Of a stretch of 64,000 bases of DNA, positions 37,901 through 49,313 are shown piece after piece. The position numbers were made by a program, and so were the translations under genes. The number at the start of each line of letters is the position of its first letter. Position 1 is the first letter of the stretch. Origin of the DNA: Prinia subflava. Its lineage: Eukaryota > Chordata > Aves > Passeriformes > Cisticolidae. The stretch is taken from the NCBI RefSeq assembly GCF_021018805.1, contig NC_086258.1, forward strand, positions 7,789,081 through 7,853,080, given 5' to 3'. The notes below the pieces were generated by a model. That model worked only from the letters and a program-made list of their open reading frames with translations. It was not told where the DNA came from and made no database searches.

Positions 37901-40900
37901 CTATTTGGGGTTTTTTTTGGAGGTGTCTTTGATGGGGGTGTGTGCAAACAAAGTCATTTCAACCCCAGATAAATCCAGCTGAGAAAGGTTTAGCATTCCC
38001 CATGGAGTTGATTTCTCCAGAGCAGCCCAGTGTGGCTCCTGGAGTAATTAATGCCAGAATCTATTTATGACCTTTGAATAAATTGTTCTTTTCTGAAGGG
38101 AAAGCTGTTAAACACGTTAGCAAATATAATTAAGAGGGAAGGGGGGGAGAATGACAAAAAATCTGGAATTAAATCTCTCCTAATTAGAAATGCTTCTTGC
38201 AACAAGCTGGCTAAAACCCCACTCTCAGGCAGATACTGTAGCTTCATTAAAGCCTCCTCATTACCCTTCCCTAGATAACCCAGCTGTCAATAGGAGGAAA
38301 ATTCACTCCTGACCTTTGTCACCTCTAAGAAAATAAAAAATATTTAGGTGTTTTCGGTGTGGGGAGAGCTTGGGACGTGCAGATGAACACGCTGAGGGTG
38401 GGAAATGCAGCAAGGGAGAAGCAAAAGGTTTGTGTGGCCTCTCACCTCTGAGCACAGGAACAGGTTTGGCTGCTCAGGGCATCTGAGCACGTCTGCTGCA
38501 CTCAGGTGAGGCTCTCAGCAGAGACACAGATTGCACCACACTGCAAGGGGCCAAAGCTGCAGGGAGGGGCAGCAAGGAAAGGTGGGAAAGCCCTTGGAAG
38601 GGTCCTGGCTCCATCCCAACCCCTGGAGGACCCAAAACTGATGGATGAGGAAAGGGTTAAAGTGATGTCACCCAGTGATGCCACCCAGCAGCCTGCCCAG
38701 TAGCCTGGAAACCCACTGGGGGATGATTCACATCTGAATTAAACTTTTAATTGTTTCAGAAAGTCCATTTTATGTAGGAATATTTGTGCTCCAGCAATGC
38801 CCACTCCTAAACCCCCAGGAGGTTCCAGGGACCAAAGCTGGGAGATGCTCAGGGAATCAGCACAGGAGGGGCAAGGAATATCCACACCTCCCAGGGAATA
38901 TCCACTCCCAGTCTGGACAAACCTCCCATTTCATGTCCTGCAACTTCACCCTGCAAAATTCACCTTTTCAGAGGCAGCCCCACAGCCCCAGCCTTCCTCC
39001 TGGGATGGCTCCTGCTGGGCTGGCTCCATGCCCCCAATCCTGCCACCATACAAAGTTTTCAGGTCTATTTTGCAGCTTGAAAAATCCCATTTTTTCTCCA
39101 AGATATCCTCCTATCTCCCCAGGAGCAGCAGAAGAGATTCCACAGTAATGCCCTGTGCCCAAAATCCAGAGCTCTGCCATCACCTGGGCTCTGCCCAGCC
39201 ACAGGACAAAGCCATTTCCACCCTGCAGATGGAGCATCTGCCCCAGAGAGGCACCCAAGGGAGCCCCAGGGCCACTTCTGGCACCCAGGGCCAGTGGGTG
39301 AGCCCAGGGCCACACTGTGCTCAACAGTGCTGCTCCAGCAGCAATTCCCAGAAAACAGCCCCCAACCCTGCAGCAGCAAAATAAAGATATAGAGGCTGAT
39401 CTAGAACGGGAAAAAAAATAAATCATAACTTTCTACTAGGAAATTTTCTGGTTTATTTTCTCTTTAAAGCCAAAATTCTCCCACAGCTATGGGAGGAAAA
39501 GTCACTTTTTTTTTCTTTTTTCTTTTTTTTTGTCTCCTCCCCCCTCCAAGGCTCACCAGTGATTTTCTTGGAAGATCACTCACACGAGAAAGTGCTTCCC
39601 ATAAACACAAAGGCTCTGGATGTGCACACAAGCCTGTCCCAATGCTGTGCACATTTCCTGTCCTGGGGCCGTGCCACTCAGCCTGGGATTTCCAGCATTT
39701 AACACACTGCAGCTCTTAAAGAAATACAACTTTATGTACATATAAATATATTGATATATCTCACACCTCTATCTCTAGCCCGTATTTTATATACAAAACA
39801 CATTTATACCACCACAGATCTCCCGTTCTCATTGCTTCTGCCACAACCTCCCAGGAGAAAACCTGCAGGGACCTGAGTGCTCCCAGAGCATTCCCAGCTC
39901 TGGCAAACCCTAAGGAGTCAAACTTTGCTTTCCAGCTCCTCCTGGAAAGCAAAACCAGCAAAAACATCTCCTGCAGGGATGCAGGAGCTGCCCCAGCTCT
40001 GCCAGGGGGCAGGAGGGCCCTGCTGCCAGCCTGGCCGTGCATTTGTTCTGCAGGCACCGAGTGCCCCCCTGGATTTCACAGATAATTCCGTGTTTGTGGT
40101 GCTGGACACAAATCACTCCTCCTGCTCCTCCTCCCCTTCCCCAGCCACAAACCTCCTCTGTTCCCTCCTCAAACACCAGATGTTCCATTTAGCTGTAAAC
40201 CACCATAAAACTCGACAAAAGATGTGAATGCTACAAAAGAGCCAATTTATTTTCCCCCCCCATCAGCGTTGAGGAGAATGCTGGAAGAGAAAAAGCAAAT
40301 TTCCTCTATGGGAACCTTTTAACCTTCCTCCTCTCCTCATTTACCCAATCCTGGTGGTTTAGGGGCCGAAGCAAGGGCAGGCACAGGCTCGTGGTCCCTG
40401 GTGGAGCACCAAGGGACAGCCCAGACAGGCACAAACCCTTCCCAGCACATCCAAAGGCAGCAGGCAGCATCTCCCTGTGCCAAACCAGCCTCATCACCCC
40501 GAGCACGGTCTGGGTCTGATCCTGTGTGTGGTGGGAGATGCTTCCCAGGTCCAGCAAGCCTGGAAAATCCAATCCTGAGGAGCCCAGAGGCACCAGAGTG
40601 AATAAAATCTGATTTAGTGGTGGGTCTGTGCCGTGGGTAACGCCACTGAGTCCACTGACTGCAGAGTTCACTGGAGGCACGAGGAGCGAGTCAGGATGTG
40701 AGTCAGGCTGGTGGCTTTCCAAGGAGGCAGAGGAGGATCCTGCAGATGAATCCAGACAGGGCAGGCCCACGGTTCCAACACAGGAAGAGATTCCACATCA
40801 CCTCCTCAGAGAGCGTTGGGACAAGGGGCAGGCACATCCTTTGTCCTGGGGCAGCTCTGATATCAGGGTCAAACAACTGCTGGGGGACTCCAGAAAAGGG

Positions 40901-41849
40901 ACCCAAAAAGTGTCCAAAAAGATGCAAAGAAGTGTCCAAAAACTTCCCAGACAAGGCTGGGAAAGCCAAACTGCTCTGCAGTGACCTTCCTGAGGATGAC
41001 TGATTTTTGTCCAAGGCCTCCAGACCAGCAGACTGATCCATCTGCTCCTGCTATTTTTACAATTCCTGCTCAGCGGAGCCCTTGTGGCTTTAGGCGGAGC
41101 ACAAACACCCTCTGACACAGGAGGGGACAGGCCAAGCACCCATCACAGCTATAAACCCTAAAAAAGCCTTTCAGGCATCTCAGCCAAACCCTACTGTTAA
41201 CACAGACTAGACTCCAGGGCTAGTCCAGAATCCCAGAAGCACAAAATGTGTAGGGGAAAAAAAAACAAATCACAGCCACAGAGGGCTCAGCAGCTGCAAA
41301 GTCCCAAAGCCCAGGTGTGAGACACCTGGAGAGCAGCACGGATTTGTTATGTACAAAGCTCTGGACTCTGTTTGTAACCTCCACCTGCAGCAAGCAGCGG
41401 CCAGGGAGGAGAGCCCAGCCCTGCCTTCCATCCCTGGAGAGCTGGGAGGCTCCAGAGGGTGCAGGGCAGGGAATTCTTGCACCAGAGCTGTGCCATGGGG
41501 TGAAGCACAGCCCCGAGCTGCAACCAAAGGAAACACAAAGCAGGGAGGAAAAGTCACTCTGATTAAAAACAGACCTAACAGACCTTTCCCCAGGCCTTTT
41601 CTTGAAGGGGAGATACAAAAGTGTTTTTTTTTTTGAAGGGGAGATACAGAAGTAATTTCATCAAGGCTGAGCCTGAAGCTGTCAAAGGCAGCCTGTATTA
41701 AGTTACCCTGAGAAGGAAGGTCCTTCCCCTCCTGAAAAAGCAGCCCTGAGGTTTGGAATCAGCAGGACTCAGGGCAGGTGAAACCTGCTCTGGGCAGCAC
41801 AGGAGTCACCCCGAGCCCCAATTCCACCCCTGGGGCTGATCCTGACAGG

Positions 41850-42165
41850 AGGGCTGGGGGTGGCACTGCAGGGACAGCAGGGACAGCAGCCCCAGGGCTG
41901 GGGGTGGCACTGCAGGGACAGCAGGGACAGCAGGGACAGCAGCCCCAGGGCTGGGGGTGGCACTGCAGGGACAGCAGGGACAGCAGCCCCAGGACTGGGG
42001 GTGGCACTGCAGGGACAGCAGGGACAGCAGCCCCAGGGCTGGGGGTGGCACTGCAGGGACACCAGGGACAGCAGCCCCAGGGCTGGGGGTGGCACTGCAG
42101 GGACACCAGGGACACCAGGGACAGCAGGGACAGCAGCCCCAGGGCTGGCAGGATGCTGCAGGGAC
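41850..42165. repeat. Compound minisatellite (about 45-bp unit with inner 9-bp repeat)
   Basis: Six to seven units combine 'gggctgggggtggcactg' with a variable number of 'cagggacag' or 'cagggacac' nonamers and 'cagccccag'. The inner nonamer count changes from unit to unit, showing expansion at two levels. It is G-rich on the plus strand. All reading frames are open by composition. It lies in VAV2 intron 1. Confidence 0.95.
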
Positions 42166-42707
42166 AGCACAGGGTCACCCTGGTGGGCTGGGGGTGGGAG
42201 CAGAGCTCAGAGGAGCACCCACAAGATTGTCTGGAGATCACTGGAGCTCCGAAGGAGCAAACTGATGGTGAGAGGGGTGTGAGGAAATAAAAATTTATAT
42301 TAAAAAAATGTGCTGCACGGCTCAAAGAAGCTGGATCCATGCTTTAAGAATCAAAGCAGAGTCTTCAGTTCCCAGAGGTGTGGCCGAGCTCGCTGGGTTT
42401 TGAGGGGAGTCAAGTGGAGAAGGGGAACAGCTCCAGCCCTGGGAAAGGCTTTGTCTCTTTAAGAAACGACAAAGAAACAGATCAAAAAATTGCCCTCGGG
42501 TCAGTCTGAAGCAACATTTCAGTCCCTGCCAAAAATCAGGTCCCTCCTGGCTCCAGATGAGCTGAAGGAAAAGGGTCTGGGGCTCCCACACCCACAGGTC
42601 GGGGTGGTGAGGTGGGGATGGTCCCACCCCACACACCCCAAATTCCCTGATTTCCCTGATTTCTCACCCAACTGCCCCGCTCAGACCCAGCCACAGCAGC
42701 TGAGCAA

Positions 42708-43105
42708 TGCCAGTGCCACTGCCAAAAATCAGTGTCACTGCCAAAAAATCAGTGCCACTGCCGAAAAACCAGTGCCACTGCCATAAAAATCAGTGTCACT
42801 GCCATAAAAATCAGTGCCACTGCCATAAAAATCAGTGCCACTGCCAATAAACCAGTGCCACTGCCAAAAATCAGTGTCACTGCCATAAAAATCAGTGCCA
42901 CTGCCATAAAATCAGTGCCACTGCCAAAAATTCAGTGTCACTGCCAAAAATCAGTGCCACTGCCAAAAATCAGTGCCACTGCCATAAAAATCAGTGCCAC
43001 TGCCAATAAACCAGTGCCACTGCCAAAAAATCAGTGCCACTGCCAAAAATTCAGTGTCACTGCAAAAAAGCAGTGCCACTGACATAAAAATCAGTGCCAC
43101 TGCCA
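42708..43105. repeat. 21-bp minisatellite with inner palindrome (about 19 copies)
   Basis: The unit is close to 'ccataaaaatcagtgccactg', with variants that lack one A, read 'ccaaaaa', 'ccaataaac' or 'agtgtcactg'. Each full unit contains CAGTG-C-CACTG, an inverted repeat with a one-base centre. It lies about 540 bp from the compound minisatellite at 41850. Confidence 0.97.
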
Positions 43106-44369
43106 GAACACCTCCTGTTCCTCCCTGGAGGGACCCAGCCCCTGCTCCTGGCACAGCACCCCGGATCACCACCGAGCAGGATGGACCAGCCAAGCATTTT
43201 TTACAGCTCATCAGAGGCTGCTGGGAGAGGAGGGAGAATCCAAGCCCGAGCCCAGCTTGAAAAACGACCAAATTTTCCTTTTTTTTTGGCTTTGTGTTTT
43301 TAAAGGCATCTATTCATTCAAGAGCCTGGTGCTGGTAGGTGTTTAATGCAGGTATTTAGCTCTCATCCATCATTTAGAGGCACGGAAAAAAATAAAGTTT
43401 TCAGTGCTTTTCAGGCTGCTTGGCACAGCCCACAGCATCCATCCAACACTCTGCACCTTCTCCTGCCCCACAGAATATTGATGAGCCTTCAGCTGCAGGT
43501 TAAGTTGGATCCTTCAACTTCAGATGGCCTCAAGGAGGGTCCCAGCTCTGCTGACACAAAGTTTTAAGGCTCTGCTTGGCTCCCAGAGCGGGGCTGGGCA
43601 GGAAGAGTGGGAGCAGCTCCTGTTTTGTAAGGAGCTGGGCACACAGAGCACCTTTTTTCCCTTTTGTGAGGCTCAGCACATCCAAACGGGAAGTCAGTGA
43701 GACACAGTAAACAGGGACATGTAACAAGGCCATTTTTTACAGCCCTTCTTATTTTTTTGGAGCAGAACTCAGTTTCAAAAGGCAGAGAGTAAATAAAAAA
43801 AAGCCAGAGGACTCGAGCAGGGTAAATCAGAGTAGCTACACAGACCCTGCTCAAAGAACCCACCCAGCCAGCTCTGATAATACTGAATTATATTTAACTA
43901 CTGTCATGATATATGGAAGGAATTACAAGCACTGTAGCTATAAAGCCTTCCAAGTGGCACGTTAAAAACCCCAAAGCCTCGTGAATAATTACCTGCACAA
44001 GCACTCCAGGCGTGCCTCCACCTCCCCTGTACCTGGGGGAGGCTCCCAGCCACCTGCTCCCAGCAAACCAGCACCTACAGCAGCAATAAACAGGATTTTG
44101 ATGGCAAATGAAGAAAAGAACCAGCAGGCACGGAGGCATCTGACAGCTCAGTCAGGTGTGGGGCAGGGCAGTGGGCAGCCCAGCCATGCTCCAATTAATT
44201 CCCTTTGCTGCCTCTCCTCACCCTGCAGGGTCCAAATCAAACCCCCAGGTGCTGCAGGGCGGGGTGGATTCCCTCTGGAGAGAGGTAAATATGCTTCAAA
44301 ATAAGAATCCTTAATGGGCTGGCCATTACTGATAACTACAAGTGTGTGCAGGCACACATTCACTCTTGT

Positions 44370-44655
44370 GCCTGCTTCCCTTCCAGGATCCAGGAGAATC
44401 CAGGAGCAGGGAAAATAAAGATATTCAGCAGTGTCCAGAGCAGCTTTTGAGGAGGCTGCTTCCCTTCCAGAATCCAGGAGAATCCAGGAGAATCCAGGAG
44501 AATCCAGGAGAATCCAGGAGCAGGGAAAATAAAGATACTCAGCAGTGTCCAGAGCAGCTTTTGAGGAGGCTGCTTCCCCTCCAGAATCCAGGAGGTTCTG
44601 GAGCAGGGAAAATAAAGATATTCAGCAGTGTCCAGTGCAGCTTTTGAGGAGGGCT
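44370..44655. repeat. Three tandem copies of an 85-112 bp unit
   Basis: Each copy runs from 'ctgcttcccttccag' through a short 'aatccaggaga' run, then 'cagggaaaataaagatattc', 'agcagtgtccagagcagctt' and 'ttgaggagg'. The middle copy has the inner 11-bp 'aatccaggaga' unit expanded to about five repeats. It lies in VAV2 intron 1. Confidence 0.95.
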
Positions 44656-47089
44656 GAGAGCAGGGTGATATCTGTGGGAGTCCTGATGTTAAATCACAGC
44701 TCAGCAGCTTTGTAAAGCCACTGATTCCCACCTTTGAGCACACAGGGATTGTTTGAGCACACAGGGATTGCAGGAGGTGCTCACCCAGGCAGGGCAGGGC
44801 AGTGGGGCAGGGTTTGGGGGGTCGGTGCTTCTTTCTCAGTTGTTCTCCCTCGAATTAACCCATTTTCCTTCAGCTGCAGGGACTGGGAGCAGAGCTGCCC
44901 CTCACAGCATCCCCACGAGGCTGAGCTCAGCCAGCAGGGCACTGAACCCCCAGAGGAGGGACAGGACCCTGCAGGGTCCCCCAGTTTTCCTGGATAATTC
45001 CTGAGCAGCTCCTCCCACACTTCCAGAGGTGTCTGGCACAGCTGATGCAGCCCCCACGAGGTCTCTGCTCCTGAGAGGGAACATCCTCCACCAGGCTCCC
45101 CCACCAACCTCCAAACACACCCAAGGCCCTGTCAGGAAGGATTAATTTTATCTAAGACAAAGCCAACAAAAAAAACCCAGAAAAAGGAAAACCTCACAAA
45201 ACTCACAACACCAAGTATCAACCTCACCCAAACAGGCAGGTGTTTTATTGCACATATTGCACAAACATGAGTGGAGAGTCATTTAATTTGTATCTGACCA
45301 GAGATTTAACAAAATTAAGGTACAAACCTAATTATTGATGAAAATGCAAAGCTTAAAGATCTCCATCTCACAAGAGCAGCTGTAGCACACAGTGACAGAG
45401 GAGTGGAACTAGCAAGGGGAACGGGGAGAGGAGTGGGGTTCTGGGGATGGCTGTGGGGCAGGGGGGACAGGGAATGCAAAGCACAGAGCTCCCACCTCTG
45501 CTCCCATTTGCAAATTCAAATGTCCTTTGAGCCACACTCTCCCAGCTGGCTGGAAAATCACCCTGAGTGACACCCCCAGAAATCCAATCACAGTGACAGA
45601 CTCGATGATCAATAAGCACCGGGGGCAATCGCCCTCGTGCCACTTCCCAGCTCTCCAGAAACAGCCTCTGCAGCAAAAGCAAGGAGCAGAAATGCAGCTT
45701 TACTCCAGGCTCATCCAAGCTGGCCTCACATCCAGAGATTCTCAGCAGAGAGATTCAAGATTGTTTTTCCTGTTTATTTTGCTGGAAGTTCTTGGGGTCA
45801 CCCCATCCTCCCAGGCACCACCAAACACCAGATTTGGGTCCCTGGAACTGAGCGTGGAAATAAAGCAAATTTCAGCCTGCGACCTAACGGGGAGATCTGC
45901 CTCATTTATTTAATTAAGCATCACGAGTTAAACTCCTGCTGCGTGGCCAGTCTGGCCTCTCTGCTGAGCAAGCACAGGGAGGTTTTGTGAGGCTGGGGGG
46001 CTTTTAGGAGGATGGGGACATCAGGGACACCAGCCCATCTCTCCACCAGTCCCTGCAGCCTCCAACCTCACCTCACAGCACACCTCCACCAGCTGCAAGG
46101 GAAAACACATCAGTGTGGAAGGGGATTAAAAAAATAACACACAACTGCCTGGATCTTAAAGAGTTTCTCCACAGAGATGTGATTGCACCTCTGGCCTTTG
46201 GAAGGCTGCTCACCCCCGGCAAAAATCTGTTTCTCATTACACACCTGCACAGCCCCGCTTAATTCAGAGGGAAAGGTGGATGACAGAGTGTGACTGGGTG
46301 CTTCGAGTCTAGCACAAGTGTCTTGTCCCCTGGCATTTTACCTGATTAATAACAGCAGGAGCTCTCTAGCGAGGCAGACAGCAGGTTAGCCAGTCCAGCC
46401 AGCCAGGCAAAATGTGCATTTATCATCAGAAACAACCCCTGAAGTTCCTCGGCGCGCTCTGCCTGGCGCATCCCCAGCCCGTGTCTGAGCACATCACAGC
46501 GGGGTGACAAAGATGGATCCCTACATTATTCCTCTGAAATTTGGCCTAGAGACACTGAACTGCTCCCCCAGAGCCACAGCAGGGCTGGGGCATCCCAGGG
46601 GTGTTTGTCCCCTCTGGGCTCAGCCTCTTCCTCCCCATCACCTCCCCGGTGCAGCTTTAACCACCTTTAACCACCCTGGGAAGAAGCCAAATTCCCCAAG
46701 CCAGGAATTACCAAAAGAGCACCAAGCACATCAAATACAAAGGCTGACTCCAGAGTGGTTTGGGTCCCATCCTGGCTGAGGCATCAGCTGAGCCTCCCTG
46801 GAGCATCCCCTCCACACCAGGTGATGCCCTGCAGGTCCTGTGGGCCCAGCTCTGTGCTGGTCCCCTCTACTGGGCTGATTTTCAGCGAGAGGGCCACCAA
46901 AGCCATCCCCATCAGTCCCCCCACACATCCCCTAAAGCTGTGAAAGCAGCCAGGCGGGATCAGCAGAGGGGAATTTTCCTAAAGACAGCAGGGCTGTAAA
47001 CTCTCCCCTCCAAGCAGCAAACTCGGCAAGGACAGCAGGAGCCTCCTCTCCAAACAACCCCGGGATCCTCCCTGGATCACAGCTCCCAC

Positions 47090-47205
47090 AGAAGCAGAGT
47101 TCAGGCTGGAAAAGCCCTCGAAGATCGAGCCCAACCCATAACCCAGCACTGCCAAACCTGCCACTAAACCACGTCCCCAAGTGCCACTTCTTTAAAGCCA
47201 CTCCG
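47090..47205 (-). mobile_element. CR1 LINE fragment
   Basis: A short minus-strand CR1 end contains 'aggctggaaaagccctcgaa', 'gatcgagcccaacccataac' and 'ccacgtccccaagtgccact'. It belongs to the same subfamily type as the copy at 25665. Confidence 0.85.
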
Positions 47206-48770
47206 AACTCCCCACAGGGCAACTACAGCACCAAAATGAGCTTTGTAGGATTACAGCGTGTCCTTAAAAACAAACAAAAAACAAACCCCAAAACGCAGTG
47301 TGCCACTCTCAGCACGTTCTAGGGAAGCTCCAGCCCTCCACATCCACAGCTCCTGCACGGCAGTTTATATTTGGAAACATCAGCCTGAGCGGAAAGCGGT
47401 TTGATCAGTTCAGAGCCTGGAAAGCCAAGAGGAAATCTCACAGCATTGTTCCACCCTGGGAAGAGCCATCAGGACGTGTTATTTACCCTGGGCTGCTTTC
47501 ACCACGGGGCTGGGGATTCCCATTCTGGTGCTTTATGGGATCAAGGACATCCTCACAGCAAAGGGACCTTTGCTCTCCAAAGAGGGGCTCCAAATCTGTC
47601 CTCAGCCACCCCGGCACACGCGGTTGTGTCTCGGTGGGTGAAGGGGACAAACAGCTGGAGAGGAGAATTGCCCTGGAAGGAAACTCCGGCGGAAAAAGGG
47701 AGAGGGGTTTGCTCTCACAGCACAGGAACAGAGCTCATGCGGCCACTGGAGGTTATTTACCCTTGAAGGCTTCCGCGAAGTTAAACACACAAAGTTTCCC
47801 TTCATTTTCACCACCAGAACCTGTTGTTCCAAAATAAAAGCCGACGCTGTGAAATGAACTTGTCAACACAGGGGCTGCCGGCGGGCAGGGCACAAACCCC
47901 CATTTCGTTTATTTCTAATCGATTTCACTTCCCAATTCCCATGCAAATACCTACAGCTCAGCTTGCAAAAACACCAGCGGAGCATTCAGACCCAAAACAA
48001 CCTGAGCTGATTTGACTTCTTTTTTTTTTTCTTTTTTTTTTCCGTTTGTTTAAGCCTCCTTACACCAAACCAACCAGGAACTGGGAAACACGTCCAAGGA
48101 TGGAGCCCTTTTAAAGTACCCAAAACCACGATGAGAGCGGGGCAGAGGACAGGGCAAGGGGGCCGGGGTGTGACTGGGGTCTCTGACCTGAGCCCCCCAT
48201 CACCTCCGGGGATGCAGCACCGGGGCTCGGGCACAGCACTGGCCTCGCTCCCTGCTTGGGGCAGGCTTGCAGAGCACCAGAACTTCGTGTGTTTTCATAA
48301 ATGTATTCATTTATTTTGCTTTCAGTCTTCCCAGCCAAAGTTTCGTCCCGGCGCCCGCTCCTCCGGCACATCTCAGACGAAGCAGCGCCTCCATGAAAAC
48401 CCCCAATAATCCCATCTCCTCCCCTCAGTGCTGCTATTTGCTTTTGTTTCGCCATGGCTGTAAACACCAGGGGGATGTTTCCCTCCTGCCCGGGGTGTTC
48501 TCTCCCCGCCCCGCAGCCTTTCCCACGCGGCCGCGGCTCCCCCGGCGCTGGAGCGCCGAGAAACCGGGGAATAAAGCCTGGGAGGGGCTGCCGGGCACCC
48601 GGGGAGGGTGAAACAGATGGTTCCCACTCATCCCACCCCCGCATCCCACCGAGCAGTGCGAGAGCAGCAGCGATCCAGGTGCTCCCGGGGCTTCCAGCCG
48701 CATCCAGGGATCCAGGTGCTCCCGGGGACTCCCCCCGCAGCCACCCCTCCATCCAGCGCTCCCCTCCTAC

Positions 48771-48974
48771 CTGGGACATCTGCGGCCTGAAGTTGATGTC
48801 CTTGAGGTCGATGGAGCCGGGGGAGAGGTTGTGCAGCAGCTGGCACAGCAGCACCCCGTCCCGCAGCGCCTGCGCCAGGTCGAAGACCACCGCCGAGGGC
48901 CAGACCACCCGGTGGTTCGGGGGCAAAACTTTGCAGTCGATCAGCCAGCGGCCGCACTGCCGCCACTCCTCCAT
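48771..48974 (-). CDS. VAV2: VAV2 exon 1 (start codon, N-terminal part of CH domain)
   Basis: This is the first coding exon of VAV2, a Dbl-family exchange factor that activates Rac/Rho/Cdc42 at the membrane downstream of tyrosine kinases. The 68 codons start [19 protein letters not shown] and end FRPQMSQ. They match vertebrate VAV2 almost residue for residue and fit VAV1 or VAV3 less well. They form the first part of the calponin-homology domain, which in VAV proteins helps hold the exchange domain inactive. The start ATG sits in a strong context (gcggccATGG). The exon ends exactly after a CAG codon, followed on the minus strand by the donor GTAGGA, so the boundary is phase 0 and the length is 204 bp. 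The frame stays open past the donor, but that part is intronic and unlike VAV. Residue 3 is E where I recall Q in mammals. The exon lies inside a CpG island. I am very sure of the family and fairly sure of the VAV2 paralogue, which the BRD3OS neighbour supports. Confidence 0.97.
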
Positions 48975-49293
48975 GGCCGCGGTCTGCTCGCTTCCCCCGG
49001 CCTTCCTCTTCCTCCTCCTCCTCCTCCTGCCGGCGCTCAGGGGCCGCGGGCAGCTGCCCGAGGGGCCGCTGTGCTGGGCGGCTCCGCGCTAGCGCCGCGC
49101 TCCATCGCCGCCCGCCGCCCCCGAGAGCATCGCTCCGCGCCGGGGCTGCGAGCGGGAGGAGGAGGAAGAGGAGGAGGAGGAGGAGGAAGGAGGGCGGCGC
49201 GGAGTTTTCCGGCGGAGGGCTGCCCCTGCCCCCGCTGCGGCCCCACCGCCTCGGCCGGGGTTAGGCGCGCCGCATCCTCCGGGAACAAAGCGG

Positions 49294-49313
49294 CGGACGG
49301 ACGGACGGACGGA
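49294..49313. repeat. (CGGA)n tetranucleotide microsatellite
   Basis: Five consecutive CGGA units lie in the VAV2 CpG island, followed by a degenerate extension (caggcggac). The run is short, but its place next to the promoter could make it polymorphic with an effect on expression; that effect is inference. Confidence 0.8.

Larger units (their letters stand above)
21838..48770 (-). other. VAV2: VAV2 intron 1 (26.9 kb)
   Basis: This non-coding stretch lies between the two VAV2 coding exons. I checked the open frames in it and found none that resemble a known protein family; most run through repeats or are short and of low complexity. It contains several CR1 fragments, one candidate solo LTR, a run of minisatellites between 34.6 and 44.7 kb, scattered homopolymer runs, and some AT-rich repeat-free islands that are listed separately. 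Long first introns with regulatory elements are usual for VAV genes in vertebrates. Confidence 0.9.

Noticed and set aside
41759..42340. 193-codon minus-strand frame and overlapping plus-strand frames of 140-170 codons
   Set aside because: Open frames occur on both strands and in several phases through the compound minisatellite. The peptides are low-complexity by-products of GC-rich repeats.
48111..48770. Continuation of the VAV2 frame beyond exon 1
   Set aside because: The VAV2 similarity stops exactly at the CAG/GTAGGA donor and resumes at exon 2 with correct phase, so the extension is intron read-through.
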